A stretch of 64,000 nucleotides of DNA, taken from the NCBI RefSeq assembly GCF_001701025.1, contig NZ_CP016793.1:8990001-9054000 (forward strand), given 5' to 3'. Below are positions 61,509-64,000 of this stretch, in pieces. The notes below the pieces were generated by a model. That model did not search any database. It was given only the letters and a program-made list of their open reading frames with translations, and had not been told where the DNA came from. Source of the stretch: Lentzea guizhouensis (GTDB lineage Bacteria; Actinomycetota; Actinomycetes; Mycobacteriales; Pseudonocardiaceae). How positions within the stretch are numbered: the first letter of the stretch is position 1; every line of letters begins with the position of its first letter. Made by a program: the position numbers and the translations under genes.

Positions 61509-61820
61509 TCAGGCCCAGGCGGACGCGGACACGGAACGCCACGTGGCGTCGGACTCGGCCAGCGCGGCACGGTCATCGCCGGGCCCGCCCAGTCGGTGCG
61601 CATGCCGCCGGGTTCCAGGACGGTGACCTTGACGCCGAACGGCGCGACCTCCTGGGCCAGCCCGAGGGAGAACCCGCCCACGGCCCACTTGGCGCTCTGG
61701 TAGGCGGTCAGGCCTGGGGTGGTGATCCGGCCGCCGAGCGAGGAGACCTGGAAGACGTGCCGGAACCCTGGCCGCGCAGGGTCGGCGTGACGGCCTTGCT
61801 CACGTGCACCACGCCGCAGA
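61509..61820 (-). pseudogene. Short-chain dehydrogenase fragment
   Basis: Fragments in three frames read CGVVHVSKAVTPTLRGQGSG, then HVFQVSSLGGRITTPGLTAY, QSAKWAVGGFSLGLAQEVAP and PGGMRTDWAG, and a tail ending at TGA 61509. The active-site Ser, Tyr and Lys (SSL, YQSAK) are present, but the N-terminal NAD(P)-binding half is missing. It was probably divergent from the TetR at 61821 before a deletion. Confidence 0.8.
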
Positions 61821-62274
61821 GTCCGGGATCCCGAAGCCAAGAAGCGCCAGCTGCTCGACGCCCCGCTGACCGAGTTCGCCGGGCGCGGCCTCGCCGGAGC
61901 GCGCATCGACCGGATCGCCGAGCGCGCGCAGTGCAGCGCCGGACTCGTCTACCCCCACTTCGGCAACAAGGAAGCCCTGTTCGACGCGGTGCTCGACGAC
62001 ATGACCGCCCGCACCGTCGACCAGGTCCCGCTCACCGCCGACGACCTGCCCGGCTACGCCGTGCGGCTCTACGACGCGACCGCCGCCAACCCCGACGTGG
62101 AGCGCTTCGTCTCCTGGTACCAGCTGGAGAGCCTCGCCCGCGGCGACGCGGGCGGTGGTGCGGTGACCGGCGCCATGCGGGGCAAGATCGCCGCGGCCGT
62201 CGAGCCGCACGCCGACCACACGGCCCGGCGAGGCGGTGCGCAGCCTGGTCGCGGCGCTGGTCGCCGCTCGCTGA
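61821..62274 (+). pseudogene. TetR-family regulator without start codon
   Basis: The frame reads VRDPEAKKRQLLDAPLTEFA, ARIDRIAERAQCSAGLVYPH and FGNKEALFDAVLDDM, a TetR HTH, then a helical domain to PHADHTAR. The last 16 residues (GEAVRSLVAALVAAR-stop 62272) are in another frame. No ATG/GTG start exists before VRDPEAK because the sequence changes into the SDR fragment there. Deletion and a shift both affect it. Confidence 0.8.
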
Positions 62275-62313
62275 ACCCGCCGGACCGCCGGCGCCCGCGG
62301 GTACTTTGGCCGC

Positions 62314-63093
62314 ATGGCAACGGTTCACGCGCTGACGTCGTACCCGATCAAGGGATGTGCCGGGGTTGTTGTCGAACGAGCGGAGCTCACGGCGACCGGA
62401 CTGCCGCACGACCGGCTGTTCGCGGTGGTCAAGCCGGACGGGTCGACGGCCTGGCAGGGCGAGCTGCCGCGGCTGGCCGTGGTCAGCGGCCGGCTGCACG
62501 CGGACACGAAGCTGGAGCTGAGCGCGCCGGGCGCGGGTGAGCTGGTGCTGAATGTGGCGGTGGACGGCGAGCCGCGGCCGGTCGACGTGGAGAAGTGGCC
62601 GGGAGCCGGGATCGACCAGGGCGACGAGGCGGCCGAGTGGTTGTCCGGCGTCGTGGGCAAGCCGGTCCGCCTGGTGCGCGAGCCGGACCGGGCGAGCCGC
62701 CACGAGGACACGACCGCGTTGCTCGTGCTCTCGCTGTCCTCGTTGGAGGGTCTGAACGCGCGGATCGCGGCGCGCGGGGCGAATCCCGTTCCGATGGAGC
62801 GCTTCCGGCCCAACATCGTGATCAGCGGCTGGGACGGGCCCCACACCGAGGACCGGGTGGACCGGATGACGGTCGGTGGTGCCGAGATCGGGTTCGGCGA
62901 GCTGGCCATCCGGTGCGCGGTCACCCTGGTCGACCAGGCGACGGGCGTGCGCGTCGGCCCGGAACCGCTGCGGACGCTGGCGGACTACCGCCGGGAACCC
63001 GACGGGGTCAGCTTCGGGCTCAAGGCGGCGGTGCTCACGCCCGGTGAGATCGCGGTCGGCGACGAGGTGACCGTCACCGGATGGCGCGGCTGA
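62314..63093 (+). CDS. MOSC domain protein
   Basis: The 259-aa protein starts MATVHALTSYPIKGCAGVVVERAELTATGLPHDRLFAVV and has a MOSC domain with the Moco-binding region ERFRPNIVISGWDGPHTED and Cys in ELAIRCAVTLVDQ. It is YcbX/mARC-like without the ferredoxin domain. TACTTT lies about 7 nt before ATG 62314, so it may be leaderless. It is a second MOSC gene in the window, distinct from 1691-2494. Confidence 0.9.
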   Translation: MATVHALTSYPIKGCAGVVVERAELTATGLPHDRLFAVVKPDGSTAWQGELPRLAVVSGRLHADTKLELSAPGAGELVLNVAVDGEPRPVDVEKWPGAGIDQGDEAAEWLSGVVGKPVRLVREPDRASRHEDTTALLVLSLSSLEGLNARIAARGANPVPMERFRPNIVISGWDGPHTEDRVDRMTVGGAEIGFGELAIRCAVTLVDQATGVRVGPEPLRTLADYRREPDGVSFGLKAAVLTPGEIAVGDEVTVTGWRG

Positions 63094-63097
63094 CCCG

Positions 63098-63307
63098 TCA
63101 GGCCTCGCGGCTCTGGTCGATCGCGGCCACCCCGAGCACGTCGTCGAACGACTCGTACTGGCGCTCCGGGATGGAGTGCAGCGCGTGCACCGTGTCCTCG
63201 TCGGCGTTGTTGCGCGAGGCGTGGTCGACCAGCCGCGCCTTGTCGACGGGGTAGGTCACGTCACCCAGTGCCGTGCGCAGCCGGTCGACCGTGGTCGTGT
63301 CGCTCAT
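63098..63307 (-). CDS. DUF2795 protein
   Basis: The 69-aa protein reads TVDRLRTALGDVTYPVDKAR and LVDHASRNNADEDTVHALHSIPERQYESFDDVLGVA, the DUF2795 pattern (a small helical fold seen widely in actinobacteria). ATG 63307 has CGGAGGAGAGCG upstream. It lies within the 3' overlap of the histidine kinase gene, so the two are probably co-transcribed. Confidence 0.88.
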   Translation of the reverse strand: MSDTTTVDRLRTALGDVTYPVDKARLVDHASRNNADEDTVHALHSIPERQYESFDDVLGVAAIDQSREA

Positions 63308-64000
63308 CGCTCTCCTCCGTTCGGACCATGACGTCACCGGCTACCCGCCCGTTCGCGCGCCTAACCTGATCACCCGTGACCACGTCGGCGTCGACCCGCG
63401 GCAGCGTGAAGCGGATCGTGGCGCCGGTCGTGGTCCCGGTGTCGAGCCAGATCCGGCCGCCGTGGTACTCGATGATCTTGCGACACATCGAGAGCCCGAT
63501 GCCGGTGCCGGGGTAGCGGTCCTTGGCGTGCAGGCGCTGGAAGATCACGAAGATCCGCTCGGCGTACTGCTCGTTGATCCCGATGCCGTTGTCGCTGACC
63601 GAGAACACCCACATGTCGTCCTCGCCGGGTTCGGCGTCGACGCGCACGTGCGGCGGCTCGTCGCCGTGGAACTTGACCGCGTTGCCGATCAGGTTCTGGA
63701 ACACGCCGACCAGCAGCCGGTGCTCTCCCCTGACCTCCGGCAGGTCGCCGACCTCGACCGTCGCGTCCGCGGACTCCAGCGCGACGGCCAGGTTGCGGCG
63801 CGCCTCGCCTCGGCGACCAGGTCGGCGGCCGGGACGACCACGTGCTGGTCGCGGTGCCTGCCGACGGCGGCTGAACGCGAGCAGGTCGTTGATGAGCAGC
63901 TGCATGCGTTTCGCGCCGTCGACCGCGAAGTCGAGGTACTGGACCCCGCGCTCGTCGAGCTGGTCGTGGTAGCGCTTCTCCAGCAGCTGGCAGAAGCTCG
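63261..64000 (-). CDS. Sensor histidine kinase (5' end outside window), compensated frameshift
   Basis: The visible C-terminal part reads QYLDFAVDGAKRMQLLINDLLAFSR (HisKA second helix), then a scrambled stretch (63785-63860), then EARRNLAVALESADATVEVG and the HATPase domain: GVFQNLIGNAVKFHGDE (N box), VSDNGIGINEQY (G1) and YPGTGIGLSMCRKIIEYHGG (G2). The stretch between reads correctly as RHRDQHVVVPAADLVAE in another frame, so two opposite shifts cancel. The last ~40 residues after RFTLPRV overlap the DUF2795 start by 47 bp and look like read-through. Confidence 0.85.
   Translation of the reverse strand, partial: SFCQLLEKRYHDQLDERGVQYLDFAVDGAKRMQLLINDLLAFSRRRQAPRPARGRPGRRPGRRGEARRNLAVALESADATVEVGDLPEVRGEHRLLVGVFQNLIGNAVKFHGDEPPHVRVDAEPGEDDMWVFSVSDNGIGINEQYAERIFVIFQRLHAKDRYPGTGIGLSMCRKIIEYHGGRIWLDTGTTTGATIRFTLPRVDADVVTGDQVRRANGRVAGDVMVRTEESDERHDHGRPAAHGTG

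Noticed and set aside
1..64000. tRNA and rRNA genes
   Set aside because: No cloverleaf, GGTTCGAATCC-type T-loop with CCA context or rRNA-like stretch was seen by eye. A covariance-model scan could overturn this.

Overview
The window is very GC-rich, uses many GTG and TTG start codons, and encodes families typical of filamentous actinobacteria: an ANTAR regulator, SpoIIE-type phosphatase, BTAD/NB-ARC/TPR regulator, Tat-exported enzymes, F420/flavin LLM oxidoreductases and several ECF sigma factors. I infer a Pseudonocardiales-like actinomycete chromosome (Lentzea/Saccharothrix/Amycolatopsis type). The genus is a guess from protein flavour. I saw no rRNA, tRNA or CRISPR.

Layout. 1-4.0 kb: oxidoreductase/TetR pair, then MOSC, PDR-type reductase and DedA genes. 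4.0-8.7 kb: LysR regulator divergent from a four-gene catabolic operon (flavin monooxygenase, CocE-type hydrolase, SnoaL-like, NIPSNAP). 8.8-15.3 kb: HTH regulator, small secreted protein, and a minus-strand cluster of a membrane protein, an Sll1717-like P-loop ATPase and a membrane-embedded patatin phospholipase. 15.5-29.7 kb: stress, regulatory and redox genes with several clear operator palindromes, plus a 68-bp tandem repeat at the 3' end of a LysR gene. 29.7-32.2 kb: decayed mobile-element zone, with two inverted ~241-bp copies of a tyrosine-recombinase 3' end around a DinB-like gene, then ESX-type remnants. 32.2-40.1 kb: penicillin-acylase-like enzyme, CPBP protease, TetR, cold-shock protein, MFS pump, PEP-mutase-like enzyme and ECF sigma factor. 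40.1-45 kb: a large DExH helicase and a TIR protein separated by a perfect 19-bp inverted repeat. 46.7-53.5 kb: a membrane protein with an amyloid-type motif, a Tat-exported DJ-1 protein, a sigma/anti-sigma pair, a BTAD-NB-ARC-TPR regulator with a tiny Cys/Pro-rich secreted peptide beside it, and an I36 inhibitor. 53.6-60.4 kb: an amino-sugar locus (DeoR, PfkB, GH4, class II aldolase, phosphofructokinase-like, SIS/AgaS-like) facing a GH114 polygalactosaminidase lipoprotein; its importer is reduced to a remnant. 60.5-64 kb: sigma factor module, a deleted SDR/TetR pair, MOSC, DUF2795 and a histidine kinase cut by the window end.

Two themes stand out. First, many genes carry one-base shifts, often in short G or C runs, and several others have clean internal deletions (MFS, DUF1905, SRPBCC, substrate-binding protein, SDR/TetR). 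This is either genome decay or uncorrected consensus error, and raw reads would decide. Second, there are two candidate defence-like modules: ATPase plus membrane patatin plus membrane protein, and helicase plus TIR. Their defence role is inference only.
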